A stretch of 64,000 nt of DNA from NCBI GenBank assembly GCA_907163375.1, contig CAJQUW010007310.1, positions 1-64,000 of the forward strand, read 5' to 3'. This DNA is from Prostheceraeus crozeri. Lineage: Eukaryota > Platyhelminthes > Polycladida > Euryleptidae. Made by a program: the position numbers and the translations under genes. The notes beneath the pieces are model-generated. The model worked only from the letters and a program-made list of their open reading frames with translations, made no database searches and was not told where the DNA came from. Shown here one piece after another: positions 24,183 to 36,649 of the stretch (position 1 is the stretch's first letter; every line of letters starts with the position of its first letter).

Positions 24183-26309
24183 ACACCACTCAATCTAAAT
24201 CGGATTTATGTCGACCGTTGACGACATGCAATATTGAACAGTTTTTTTAGAATAGCGAGCTTGCGGCAAACTTGGTCTCATTGCGAGAAGTTTCTGTCAC
24301 CAAAAAGTGAAAAAATTGTCAACTTACAGTGTTCATGTCCGGGTCCGTCCTGTTCCAGAACACGGCAACATATTGTGGTAGCCTCATAAATCAAATTACA
24401 TCGATCTGGCCGAGAGCGTGCAAAGACGAATGTCTAGACGATTTCTAATTTTAAACATCCTGAATATCGAGAAAGTTTCAAAGAACTAAATCTCTTATCC
24501 TTGACAGCTCGCCGAATTCGCTATCAGCTAATATTCATGTACAAGAGCGTTCATTGTCTGGTTGACATTAATGGTGATGACTTTTTTCATTTCATAACTG
24601 CTTCACGAACTTGTGGCAATCATCTCCGTTTATTCTCAGAATTTAGCCAACACAATTATCGACACAGATTTTTCAGTGTATTCAATCGTGAAGTATTGGA
24701 GCGTGTTGTTTGATGATGATTTGATCATCAACTCTATTTCTAACAAATAGAATAGTCATTCAAATGTTTTCATAAGACTTGATATTTTGAAACTTCTTAT
24801 CTTATATTTCATGAATGATTTTATTATCTCCCACTACGAATCATGCTAACACAACTTGGGCATCTATTTGGGCTATGTACATTTATTATATCATTATTAT
24901 ATTATTATCATTATTACTAATCTTGAAATTATAAACTTACATGTGTACACGTAGATTCAAGCCCAAGCTCATAAAGTAAAGATTCCAGAATCGTGTATTC
25001 TACCCAGTATGAATTTATATAGAATTGTGCATTCTCTAGCCCACCTATTGTGAGATTATTCCATATCATGAATAGAATATAGATGTCATTGGAGCTAAAG
25101 TGATGCTAAAAATGATGAATTTCAATGCAATCACAGTAATACCAGTAGAGCCTACTACTGGAACATGGAACGCGCAACAGTGTTTGATAAGTTAGAGGCT
25201 TGCGACAAATTGACGCTGTACAGATATACCGCTAAAAGTCTTTGAGCTTTTACTGAAATGAAAAATTGATGACGACATGCAAGGAATATCAACCCCGAAA
25301 ATTCTATGCCCTCAAAAACTCCTTGAAAAAACAGCATATTACAGGTGCAGGAACATTTAAAGATTCTCAAGGAAAAAACTTATTTATAAAGAATCATGAA
25401 CAGATGGAAACTATTCTGCTTGTCGCGTATTCCTTGTTAGAAAGTTTACATGCAATGTCATCACGACACGCTTTGTTCACTCTCTGTCGGAAAACCTTGA
25501 GAGGTAGAAATACAAAAATGCGTCACGATGAACTGAAAAATATTCCCAGCCAGTACAGAACATGTGTCAATTAAGCGAGTGAACTTCAATTGTGATCAAC
25601 AAAATCCTTTGAAGCAAAAGTCGTGTAGAGAGCAATCGAAAGTCTCGAAAAAACAAAATACACCGTATCTCGAGCACATACAGTGAAACATCAAAAAAAG
25701 TTCCGCATTTTTAGAAAATTCAGTACATCGTTCATTTGGGTACATGCACCGATAATTTGAATTATTCATTTTGGAAAAAGCCTAACTGTAGGTGTTGTTT
25801 GATGACTTTTATCGCAGAGCAACATGAGTTTCAGTAAACTTTTAGCCGTTTTGATTGACACTGAAAAGAGGCTGTCTGATGCTCTTTTAGTGTAGGATGT
25901 GATCGAACTTTACTAATCCTTATGTAAATACAACTATTGAATGAAAGCCTACTTTATTGGCTCTCAATGCATCATCTGAAGAAGCACAGTCACAGAATTA
26001 AATTCATCTGCGCGCGCTTCGGTCTCCTAGAAAGGAAGAGTTATATGTAGCCTTAATATCGAAATGCCACATCACAGACAACTTGCTCCTTCTAGAATGG
26101 ATAATCACCAGAGTGCACCAGAGTCAGTGAGAGATGCGTGTGTGTTGTGATATCACTTCGCACACACTAAAAACACACATCGATGCCTAACTTCGATTCA
26201 GCGTATGCACTATACAGTGAGAAATGCCGAGGAGTGGATGTGAAATCATCAAGTGAACTAATTTTAGTACGCCTGCCACTTTTTTTGGTAATGACCGTAA
26301 GGGCCAATA
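24183..26309. other. No supported gene
   Basis: A 102-aa ORF at 25266-25574 is the longest but has no known motif. An ATT/ATTATT-rich microsatellite-like stretch lies at ~24885-24925. Confidence 0.35.
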
Positions 26310-26545
26310 TTGTGGAGAAAACTTGTGCGCAATGATCTGAATTCTTCGAATCTGAGGGAATTTTGGCAATCGAAGCACTTTGCTGGAACTCACATTGATG
26401 CGCAAGCGACGCACGACTTTTCCCTATCTCTGTAAGGTATTAGGAATTCCTTTTTGCCCACTTAATAGGTTCCTCGATGTGCCAGCGATTTCGTATTAAT
26501 CAGACTTCTAGCAAACCGAAGCAGATAAACAAAATATCTAATTCT
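26310..26545. repeat. One-arm copy of the fold-back element
   Basis: Diverged relative of the right arm of the fold-back at 11604-12655: shared words GCGCAATGATCTGAATTCTT, CTATCTCTGTAAGGTATTA and the end TCTAATTCTGTGTT. The partner arm is absent. Confidence 0.75.
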
Positions 26546-27222
26546 GTGTTCGAGATTCTTATTCATCAGCGTGTCAGTACAATATCTTCAGCGTCTCGTA
26601 AAAGTGGAATATTATTCATTCATTAGATCGCATACAATCGTTTGCAAATGCTACTGTATAGTATTTTCTAAGTTTTGCAATTTTTGAGGTTTGATCCCTG
26701 ATAGAAATCATGCATTTGAGTCATGTTTTCAACCAAATGCTCATGAATTTCGCGTTAATTCGTGTTAATTGATGCATAATTGGGTTTTGAATGGATGATC
26801 ACGAGTTGTAACAGCGCAAAGCATGAGAATTGTACTTGAATTATATAAAACATTTCCTCACAACCTGCGCATTGAAAACGTTTTCTTCCAACTTTAATAA
26901 TTAACAAAAACATTTCATTCAATACTGCGATGCTGCGACCACAAAATAAAGCTGAACGAGAAAATGGATTGCGATGCCAAACTGCTGAATGTGCTGAAAA
27001 GTTAGAGAGCAGAAAGAGATTAATTAAAATGGTTTGTGCATTGAATACTTCCAAAATATGCGCAAATGAAAATTAGATGATTTTCTTCCGAAAGCAATTT
27101 CCAATTTATCTGTGAAATGTTTTTCTACATTTTTCAGTAACTACAAACGTTATTATAAAGAAGAAAGACGATATGCAGATACCCAAAGAATTCAGATATT
27201 CGGAACATTTGCAGAACTGATC
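26546..27222. other. No supported gene
   Basis: No recognised domain, exon or element end on either strand. Confidence 0.3.
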
Positions 27223-27230
27223 GCCTACAT

Positions 27231-28318
27231 CAGTGGTTCCCAAAATTTTCATATTGCTTACCCCAAAATAGAAAATCATGGGAATTTTCATTATTCCACG
27301 TAATGCCCTCACCTATAAATATAAAATTAGCAAGAATTCAATCATACTAAACTTCAATCACGCGTAGAAATATACGAAATTCGTAATTTTATAAGACAAC
27401 AAAATTTAAGTCGGCGTAGATGATGCTCGCCTGTGTGACAAAACAAGCGCAACGAAAATCAGGCTTCAACATCAAACGGGCTCTTTGTTTGCCAATAATC
27501 ATTACTATGGTGGAGAATCCGGATTCGCATAAGTATGTGGTTGAGGTCCAGTTGATGATTGCTAATTAACAGATGATGACAATCCAATGCGGAATGCACA
27601 CAAAGTTAACAGTTCAACTGACCCATGAACAGGAAAGTTATCAAAGTAAAAATGAATTATATTAAATCTCCCATATTGTGCGTACCAGGGTTGGAACCGG
27701 ACGCCGGCCGCAGGTGCTTTTTCAGGCTTTTCTGTCAATTTCTTTCGAAAGCATTCATCGTGACACCTCAATTCACATTTGATGATTGCCCCTCGCTTGC
27801 CAATCCTTCCTTCGTTGCTGCTGAGGTTGTATGCAGATCGCCCCGCGTCCTCATGTTGCCCAATATCGTAGCAACAAATGTCGGTCGCCTCGGAACTAGA
27901 GTTTGTGACCAAGTAAACAACAAGAAATGGCATCCTCTAAACTTTCCTGAGAGTGAATAATTGCGAGCAGGGTCAACATGACACAAGACAATTAAATCCT
28001 TGATGCTATTAAGAAACGTCAAGTCCTGTGATAGCCTAAATTATTATGCTAGTCCTTTATCAAGTCTCACACATCGGAGTTACATTCATTTCATCAAAAA
28101 TGTCATGCGGTTACTTTGGAACATACACGTAATAATACTTATCTACACGCTCATGATCTTCAATGACCATGAAAGCATCAGAATTTTAAATAGGCCGGCC
28201 TCCGACCAGCCAGTTTTAGATATGCCGGCCTCGGACCGGCCGCTAAAAACCCGGCCGGTTCCAACCCTGGTGCGTACCCTTCAAAAGTCCGTGGCGTACC
28301 CTAGGTTGAGAACCCCTG
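27231..28318. mobile_element. hAT element C, split by hAT element D
   Basis: Ends CAGTGGTTCCCAAAA and GGTTGAGAACCCCTG, flanked by GCCTACAT (27223-27230) and GCTTACAT (28319-28326), 7/8 matching. Without the nested element its own length is about 496 bp. Near the tips the words TTACCCC and GTACCC recur. Non-autonomous. Confidence 0.82.
27686..28269. mobile_element. hAT element D, nested in C
   Basis: A 584-bp element with ends CAGGGTTGGAACCGG and CCGGTTCCAACCCTG (perfect 15-bp inverted repeat) and perfect 8-bp duplication GTGCGTAC (27678-27685, 28270-28277). Subterminal GCCGGCC-type words at both ends. No transposase domain was recognised in the internal ORFs. Confidence 0.93.
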
Positions 28319-28326
28319 GCTTACAT

Positions 28327-28689
28327 GCTGTCATCACTAAACATTTCTATGAGAAGAAATCACAAAATCCTATGCCCATGTCACATGATAGTGATTTGTC
28401 TCATATTCATAAAATAATATAGTCTGTAGAAAATCAGTGCGCACTCCGTTCAATATCATGATTCAAAATATTTGCCTGAACGGACGTCAAACCTCAGAAA
28501 ACACTGCGTTTGAGTAGTGGTTAGGACAAGGGCGTGATAGCCATTCTTATCTTATTACTTAATTGAGGGAGACAGTAAGTGAAGCTGATGATCTTCGTAA
28601 AACTCCTCCATTTACCGATATCATTTTGACAGTTAATTTTGAAAAATTCGTTTTTGTTCTCCTGAAATTCACACTTTTGCTATAAAACA
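28327..28689. other. No supported gene
   Basis: Short unique spacer between two elements; no recognised gene, exon or repeat. Confidence 0.3.
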
Positions 28690-28691
28690 TA

Positions 28692-30170
28692 GACCCCTGC
28701 GCCGATATATTTTTTATCGGCGGCGGCTTTTATCGGCGTACATCTGTTGAGTTCATGAGAAAGCAGTTGGATCTCTCCTTACTATCTAAGTTGCGGCCTA
28801 TTCTTCGCTATTCTTCGCTTAATCGAAAGAACCGATAGTCTAAATCTCATTACTGATCAAAATTAGTACAGAAGAATTCGGTGAATATTCACCATCTGAA
28901 ATGTTGTGATGCATTTAGCATTTTTTTTGATGCATACCAAAGCATTTTTTTGGTATATTTCTGGATTCTCTTTGCATATATTTGTATACTTTTCGTATGT
29001 TATTTCAAATGTGGTATGCTTTACATACTAAAGCCATACCAGAACAATGTTAAAAGAAAGCATCAATCATATCCAAAGTATGTTGATTTAAGGCCTTTTG
29101 TCAATAGAGATCACACTAATGGTACTACTGTTTTGTAAGTAGTGAGATGATGACATTCAACAGTCAAACTTCCAATACTGAATTCGATTTTAATACACGT
29201 AAGTCTAAGGCATTTCGTGACTAATCAATAAATATTCAGCCATCAACAATTATGCATTATGTAATTTTGAAATTAAGCAAGCATATTATCAATCCGAAAT
29301 AAAAAAACACTATAATTCATGAACGCAAAAGTAGTTATGTTTGAGATATATAAGTCAACATGATTGCACAAAAGACATCGTTTGAATGAATTGATGTTAT
29401 TCAACTTGGCTCATAAAGTAGAGCTAACTAAACGTCGCTAGACAAGTTCTAAGAAGTTGCTAGACAAGTAGCAACGGCGTCAATATCGTGGAGCATAAAT
29501 TACACAATAAATCTACTTAAATAACACACTATCAAAAATATATATTCACAACTGGTATCACTGAAAAATGTTATTTGACAGTAGTATGTAATATAGACAT
29601 ATTTTTTGATATGTGACTTAAAGCTGCTCATACGAAAGACATACCAATTTGCATCGGGTCTCGTATATAAAACATACCAACAACTCGTATTTCAGTGTAA
29701 AACAGCCAATCACAGATAGAATAGTTCGTATCGCTACATACCAATCACATACGAAAGTAAGTGAGATGTGGTATGAAAAACATACCAGATCTCTGTAAGC
29801 ATACCATAATCTCGTATCAGATGTTAGTTTCAAATTGTATGTGATTTTGGTATATGTTTGCATGTAATTTTCGTATCCAGCGATTTACAGTGTACATCCT
29901 ACACTTGAATTCTAGCAAAGTGAAAGTGTTATAACTTGACCGATCGATGCCCATACAAGCTTATTCACCGACAGCTTTGTTCCTGTCAGAATGTAGGGTT
30001 ACTCTCTTGGTTATACCCAACCAGAAAGCATTTAGACTTTTCCTCAAGAACAAGCGATATGTTCATAAGTTCCAGTTAGAAATGCAGTGAAGACAAAATA
30101 ATCCACAAATTAAAATCAAAAATGTCTCCGCCGGCGCGACGCAGAAGAAGTGAACGACGGCGCAGGGGTC
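28692..30170. mobile_element. TA-flanked element with 13-bp perfect ends
   Basis: Ends GACCCCTGCGCCG and its exact complement, flanked by TA at 28690-28691 and 30171-30172. Length 1,479 bp. Beyond the tips both ends stay GC-rich in an AT-rich surrounding (TATCGGCGGCGGC, CTCCGCCGGCGCGAC). No transposase is seen. The interior contains dense GGTATG/CATACC and CGTATG-type words (28920-29060 and 29590-29880). Superfamily unassigned; TA use fits Tc1/mariner-type or other TA-targeting families. Confidence 0.75.
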
Positions 30171-30172
30171 TA

Positions 30173-31189
30173 AAAAAACATAATCCCCTAGCATTTTGTC
30201 CTGTTGAAATATAATGTCCCGGTTGTAGAAATAAACAACACATGAGTCAGAATTCAATGTCATCGTGGTTGGTTATGAAGAAGATCCATCTTTATGTACA
30301 AAAATATCATATGCTGACTTGAAAGTTGTATCAAAAAATATTGCGATCATGCATTTCAAGCGAACAAAGCATGTACAAACATAGACATATGTAGAGAACA
30401 TACGACTGAAAATATGTGTAGAAACTATAGAATGCCAATTCATGTAATGCAGCTTCACAAATACTCGTTTTGTAGGTGCCCATTTATATATTCCAAGTAA
30501 TAATGGAAAAGACATTCTTCTTTGCTTGGCGTTTGGTCCGTTCTCATTGAAGAGCATACACGGAACTGATTAGCATTACGTCAGGCACAGGTTCTGCAAC
30601 TGTTGAGATCTGGTCTGTAAAAGTCAATGATTTCTGTTCTCCGTCAAATGAATGAAGATTGGATGGATGTAAATTACAAAAAAACCCTTGAAATCTATAT
30701 TTGTGAATTGTTGCAGCCCCTGTGATTATCAACAGTGAAAATCGAGTCTTTCCACATGCGTTTCAGAGATATTCATTCTCCATAATCACCGAAAATCTTT
30801 TTTTCAATCAAGCTCTTTTGCACTGTGTTCTGCACATCAGTAATTTTTATCAGACATGGCAGTTGCAATGATTGACAAATGTGAATATATAGTTCACAAA
30901 AATTGTGACATTTTAACAATAGACAATAAAAGACCTTGATTTTATCGAGAAAGATTAAAGACAAAGGCGTGAAGAAGCCGAAACGTTGTCCTGCTATTTT
31001 CATGCTCAATAGTACCCGTCGTAGAATCTGGTTTCAACTTGCAAAGTCTGCGTTCGTGCTGGAGAACTCGTTTCCGTTTCCAGGACCTACAAGTATGACA
31101 TTTTGTGAAAATGTTTGAAACGCCGAAAAATGATTCGGCCTTATCATAACAGATTCTCTTCTGATAACTGATATTTCAGCTTCCAGATG
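30173..31189. other. No supported gene; 3' flank of the receptor gene
   Basis: Short ORFs only. This would hold the 3' UTR of the glutamate receptor gene. I could not pick a convincing polyadenylation signal. Confidence 0.3.
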
Positions 31190-33835
31190 CTACTGATCGT
31201 CTCGGAAGAACTGTCGTTTATGCTTCAGGGGATCACGGCCAAAATATCTCATTCTTATTATTGATTTTTTAGTCAGTCCTAGATCTGATGCATCGAGATT
31301 TTTTACAGCACCAGAATGTAGATGACTATTCGGTAGATAATACCATTCAGGCCTACGACACACCGTCATCCAAATACCTTCACTCCCCACCTGCTCTACT
31401 CGACTATCATAAACGTGCCCGAACTGTAATTTCGGTAGTTTTCGTTTTATCCACCAGCGCTTGATCGCTTTGATGCACTCGGAGACGCTGATAAACAGAA
31501 AAGCAATTGCAATTCCAGCTGCAAGCATGGCATTTGCACTGGCCATTTCATACCACTTCTTGCCTACGGAGTAGCTTTCGCATTTGCCTGCAAAGCTCCA
31601 AGCAGCCCATAGTTTGAAAATTCGGTTATTTTCCTTTAAGTTCATGATCACTGTATTCACTGCTTCCCCGTGGGGCCAATCATTTCTGTATGCTAATCGA
31701 GCATTCCTGGGCAAGAGAATGTCTGACCCAGCTAGTTTGCTGCAATATTGATCTGCGGCACTGCTTGTAAAGTGGAATTGGCTGATTAAGATGCTTCTCA
31801 CTCTTGTAGGAATCAATACCCGACTGAGGGCTTCAGCTACAGAGCCGACTGTTGCTCTGGTTGGCCACGTATCTTGAGCATACTTGCTCATATTGAATGC
31901 CAAATCAGGAAAGACCTCCGCTATAACATCCATTTCCGGACTGCGCCTTATAGAAAACCATTCCACTTCATTCCTGGCAGCGTAGAGCTGTTGTATTGTT
32001 TTATAGGGGTCTGGTTTGAGAATGGTCTTTGGTAGGACTGCAACTGTGTTGGCCGCATATGAAGCCACCAAAATGATAGCAGCTCCCCAGAGGAGAAAGG
32101 CGAAGATCCTAGCGGAGATCATTCTTGGTTTGATGTCCATTTTACTGATGATAAGAGAATTGAAGACAGTGAAGCAGACTTCTCCGATGGACATCTTCTT
32201 CACAGCTCTGATGATTGGCTTATCCGTTCCATCTTCATTCTTCTCAACTATATCTGCATCATCTTCATTTGCAGGCTCACTGACGTAGCTGGGACTAATT
32301 TGCTCTATCAGATACAAGGACAAGGACAACACCACGAAAGAAATGACCACCAGAATCCAAACAGTGTATTCAAAAGGTTTCAGAAACTGCAACCAATCTA
32401 TAGTTTCAACTGGCGCTGAATCTAACAAGCTGATGCCGTCCTTCAAGACATCGACGGTAAAGGAAAAATTCACACTCCGAAGGCTGGTCTGAAACAAGGG
32501 TACTCCCACCATATCGGCTTTATTGTCAGCCAAAGCTTTCAAAAGACCTTCCCACTCATTAGTTTGAGGATTAAAATACCCGAAGACAGAGTGGTTGAGA
32601 AACACCCATTCTACGTCGAAGTTAGAAAAAGCCTTTATCCTGTTAAATAGATCCACTGTAAATCCAGTGTACTCTCCATCTTTATAAAACACATAGGGTG
32701 GAACAACAGCAGCTGCAACTCTCAGCAATATCTTCTTTAATGAGATTCTTCTGCTATAAATGGTTACACGGCTGCTTGCGTCCAGGTCTGTCCACTGTCC
32801 AATCGTCTCCAATGTGTTGGTTGCTCCGATGGCTGTCGGAGAAACTAGTGGAAATATCAAATTTTCTCTTTGTCCTTTCGAGTTGAACGAAAATATACCG
32901 CTAATTCCATGGTAAGGTGTTGAACGAACCTTTGCAACCAAGTCATCTGTCGTGCCGTTTCCAACACTCTCAATCAATTGTTGAACAATATCCAGACATT
33001 TATCAGCTTTGAATCCATCTATGTTGACATTTTTTCCGTTCGGGTTCCGCAGAGTGACAATTCTTGAATACGTGGCGGCGAATTTGAGGAGAATAACATC
33101 TGGGACATGAAATGAGGCGATGACCCATAATTCATTGTTTGATAAATGACCTTTATATAATGCAGCTTCCAAGATGTCTGTAATACGCGGCATACTTTCA
33201 TCACTTGGTACGATGATAAATGCTTCTCTATCAAGTTGACTTTTAATAGCTGCCATTTCACTCAAGAGGTATTCTGATGTCGAGTTAATGCTGTACCACA
33301 CGATTTTCAATTCAATATTAGGTAATAATTTGGTTAGCCTCTCAGTAAAATGAGATTTTTCAACATCAAGAACAAGGTTCAGCAAAGTGACGTGGGGGAA
33401 GAAGGAGATGAAATCTTTCAAGGCGTGGGGAAGAAACATGTCCGTAATATCGACATCAAACATATTTCTCGGGGTTATATAATCACGCTTGAGCTGAGTA
33501 AAATAAGGAATGTTCATCCAGCTGGTTAGAAGGGCCAAGTCATAATTGAACCAGAAAATCACTGCACTCAAATTGTAAGACTGAAATTTGTCGTACGTCG
33601 AAGATGGAAATAGTTGACTCACATTGCTCCCTGTAAATTGGAAATTGATGACTTTGACACTCAAGAAAGGATAGCCAACTGTATTGAATGTTTGATTTGT
33701 TAGATTGTGACAAACCTGTTCTTTATCATCAATAATTCCAACTCGCAATTCTGTAATGTTGACTTGGGAGGAGCAGACGATAAATAATAATGGAAATTCC
33801 AGAAGGACTAACCACGGCCTAAAGGACGCAGCCAT
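31190..33835 (-). CDS. Ionotropic glutamate receptor-like channel, single exon
   Basis: An 881-aa ligand-gated channel subunit of the iGluR superfamily, expected at the plasma membrane. I start at MAASFRPW (33835) because a signal peptide (residues 1-23) follows; 44 further in-frame residues upstream lack this. Domains: amino-terminal domain ~25-350 (several NxS/T sites; GIFSFNSKGQREN resembles the family's 'F...G.R'), ligand-binding lobe S1 ~355-485 with R453 in the PLFQTSLRS segment, M1 487-510, an acidic cytoplasmic loop 519-540, pore loop ~548-565, M3 572-602 ending SYAANTVAVL (gating motif, usually SYTANLAAF), S2 603-765 with C698 and C752 placed like the conserved disulfide, M4 767-785, then a ~95-aa tail. 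S2 acidic ligand residue is not clear. A divergent kainate/IR-like member; exact subclass unknown. Confidence 0.9.
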   Translation of the reverse strand: MAASFRPWLVLLEFPLLFIVCSSQVNITELRVGIIDDKEQVCHNLTNQTFNTVGYPFLSVKVINFQFTGSNVSQLFPSSTYDKFQSYNLSAVIFWFNYDLALLTSWMNIPYFTQLKRDYITPRNMFDVDITDMFLPHALKDFISFFPHVTLLNLVLDVEKSHFTERLTKLLPNIELKIVWYSINSTSEYLLSEMAAIKSQLDREAFIIVPSDESMPRITDILEAALYKGHLSNNELWVIASFHVPDVILLKFAATYSRIVTLRNPNGKNVNIDGFKADKCLDIVQQLIESVGNGTTDDLVAKVRSTPYHGISGIFSFNSKGQRENLIFPLVSPTAIGATNTLETIGQWTDLDASSRVTIYSRRISLKKILLRVAAAVVPPYVFYKDGEYTGFTVDLFNRIKAFSNFDVEWVFLNHSVFGYFNPQTNEWEGLLKALADNKADMVGVPLFQTSLRSVNFSFTVDVLKDGISLLDSAPVETIDWLQFLKPFEYTVWILVVISFVVLSLSLYLIEQISPSYVSEPANEDDADIVEKNEDGTDKPIIRAVKKMSIGEVCFTVFNSLIISKMDIKPRMISARIFAFLLWGAAIILVASYAANTVAVLPKTILKPDPYKTIQQLYAARNEVEWFSIRRSPEMDVIAEVFPDLAFNMSKYAQDTWPTRATVGSVAEALSRVLIPTRVRSILISQFHFTSSAADQYCSKLAGSDILLPRNARLAYRNDWPHGEAVNTVIMNLKENNRIFKLWAAWSFAGKCESYSVGKKWYEMASANAMLAAGIAIAFLFISVSECIKAIKRWWIKRKLPKLQFGHVYDSRVEQVGSEGIWMTVCRRPEWYYLPNSHLHSGAVKNLDASDLGLTKKSIIRMRYFGRDPLKHKRQFFRDDQ

Positions 33836-34790
33836 GTCTGATGAATGACTAAGCCTGAGGTGTGTCGATGCTGTTTTAGAAGTGTGATAAAGAGAAAGAA
33901 GAATGCTTTTTTGTGTAGAGTTATGATGCAACATCATTCTACCAATGACGTCATGAGCGAGAAACATTCACAATTCATTCATTTGTTGACGCACATAAAC
34001 GGTTCATTGACTCTTTCATTGATGCCAGATGATTGTAACTTAGTGAGACTGTTGTCGAAGCAATCAGGGTAAAGGAAGAAGGAATTTCAGAAGAGTCAAC
34101 TTTAAAGTGATGTTCTGTTTCGACATACAAATTTGTTTGAACTTTTCCATGAAAACCCGGCGATCTATAATAATAAAGTTATTAAGCAAAGCGAAAAGTA
34201 AGATTCCCTTCTACGGCTTTCCTATAATGAAGAGCCTCTTGTTGGCAGCAATGCCATTCAATATGGAGGCTCAATAGCAAATTGCTTTGTCTACGTATTT
34301 GGGTTTATAGATGACGTTCCTCAATGCTGCTGATCACTGTAGAACTCATAGATCTCATAAATTCTCTGTCTCTAATCTTATCAGGTTTGAGGAGAGATTG
34401 GATGGATTATCTAATAAGGTTGAATCTTTGACAAGTTTGTTACATACCATCAATAATTTTTTATTAACACCTTTAAGTCTGAATAGATTACGGAGGTACA
34501 GCCCTTGACAGATGAAGTGAATGCCGGCTTAAACGGTGTAACAGCACGTTTACAGAATAAGATGGGATATGCAAATGAAATTAAAGACGAAGAGGGAATA
34601 AAAAGCTCCAGCAACGAAAATTCTCATATTATGAATTCCTTAGAAATGAGTCAATTGCATCAATATATGGCCTCCAAATGCAAATCGCTTGGACAGAGAA
34701 TTTAAAGAAGCTATGTTTATTTGTTCCATCCGTCCCTAAATGCTTCTTAATGTCTTTTATTTAATTTATTTTGATATCTACATTTTTATG
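33836..34790. other. Upstream flank of the receptor; no supported gene
   Basis: Two short plus-strand ORFs (34311-34508, 34505-34705) look coiled-coil-prone (RFEERLDGLSNKVESLTSLL). They might belong to the 5' part of the following Penelope-like relic. This is not strong enough to call. Confidence 0.35.
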
Positions 34791-36150
34791 TAAATTTTGT
34801 TCAATATGTCAGTTTGCCTTGATAAGCCGCCGTGGCGGCCGAAATCGATTGGCAATAGCAAACTTTTGCTTTTGATTTTGTGTGATATAATTTCGTTTTA
34901 TCATTTCCCATTTGGGCTCTATCATTTAATTATATATACATGTATATATGTACCAGTATATACACTGGAATATTGGTTGATAGGAAAGAGACATCTGATT
35001 CCAAATAGATTTACAAATGATTTCATATTTGGAGGGAATCAGCCTGATTTTGAACAATAATATCTTTACATTTGATGGAAATTTCTTTACAAATTTCTGG
35101 AACGGCCATGAGGACGAAGTGCCCCAGCTAATGTTAACTTAGTATTGGGGTGTTTGGAAATTACATATTATTCGAGAAAATGAAAGAAAGGTTAACAGAT
35201 ACTCAATGTGAGTCGTTTAAAGGAAAATGGATACGTTACTTGGACGATTGTTTCATTATTTGGCCGTGAGAATTTGGTGACATTGAATTTATATATCAGT
35301 CTTTGAACACATTACACAGCAGTATAAAATTTACAATGGAAGAAAATTCCACAAGCATTCATTTCCTCGACGTTAAAATATGTAAGAAACACAATAGAAT
35401 CCAAACTGATGTTTATCATAAACCTACAGACAACAATTTATATGTACCTTACAAGTCGTGCCATCCGAAACACATTTTGAGGAGTATTCCATTCAACTTG
35501 GCTAATCGTCTAAGGAGGATAGTTTCGGAGAGCGAGATACTTAATTTACGAACTTTGGAACTTTGAAAGTACTTTGAAATCAGAATCAAACAATAAAATT
35601 AAAAGTGTTAAATCAAATCGTTTTGTTCACACGTACAACTCGAATAACCCAAGATGTTTTATGAAAGTGATACGGCCGTCATTTAACAATTTACAAATGC
35701 TAAAGCCTTTTAACTGTTATGCTATTCAAGCCGCTTGCAGACAACCAAAATCATTGTTATCACTATTAAGAAGAAATAAGAAAGAGGAACTTAGAGGTGT
35801 AACGAAATGTCACGACAAAAAATGTAAATGCTGTTATCACATTATAGAAGGGACAACATTCCATTTACACGACACTACATTCAATATCAAGCGAAATATG
35901 AAATGCTATTCGAACATATGTACTCCGTTGTATGGACTGTCAACAATATTACATCGGACAGACTGGGGACCAACTCAAGAATAGGCTGACAGTCCATAGA
36001 CATGACATCAAACATCCTGCTCAAGCATATAGCTATCTGTGCGAAGTACTATCCCGTCAAGTTCAAAGCTATATCAATTTTCCAGCTTTCTTGGAATGCC
36101 ACTAAGTACATCAGAGAGGCTATTTTATTTCCAAATTTAAACCTTTGTTG
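34790..36150 (+). mobile_element. Penelope-like element relic
   Basis: In order: the RT segment around RYLDDCFIIW (YxDD, ~35232-35262), then HFLDVKICKKHNRIQTDVYH and HPKHILRSIPF (35303-35566), a linker with C-rich KCHDKKCKCCYH (35574-35984), and a GIY-YIG endonuclease start around QQYYIGQTGD near 35945. This RT-linker-GIY-YIG order defines Penelope-like elements. The copy is broken in several places and eroded; its 5' limit is unclear. Confidence 0.8.
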
Positions 36151-36649
36151 AACTCTATGATTTCTATATGCTTTTTGGTACTTTTATCATTAGTTTTCAT
36201 GTTACTTTGACTTCCTGTGTGCATGATTAGTGTCAAAAATAGTACATCGAAACCGGTTGCACTTTACAGGTTTTTGGTTTTGATTTTTGATTTTTATTTT
36301 ATATCTATATACAAGGTGTTTCAAAAGTAGGCTAACAGTTGATTTTGCCCTAGGAAATCTATGTTGACCGTTCTATTGGCGATTTACACCTGAATCAGTC
36401 GATGGATATCCATGATCAGTCCAACATGAGCCATAGACTTCGAAGTAATTGCTACTATCATTTAGAAGTCTATGCAGTAGCATTCCATTGGCAAAGGAAT
36501 TTTGAAATCTATCATGGACAAGATATAGCACCAATCTGACATTACGTACATGGATATGTTCAATTAATTTGATTTGAATCAAACACTGTTAGTTTGACTT
36601 GAAGTGAATTAAACAAGCTTGAAGCTTTTTTGAATTTGCTGCTTCTGTC

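Noticed and set aside
25266-25574. 102-aa plus-strand ORF as a host gene
   Set aside because: No motif, no splice context, and length expected by chance in this composition.
31190-33967. Upstream Met (33967) as the glutamate receptor start
   Set aside because: The extra 44 residues are not signal-like, whereas the Met at 33835 is directly followed by a typical signal peptide.
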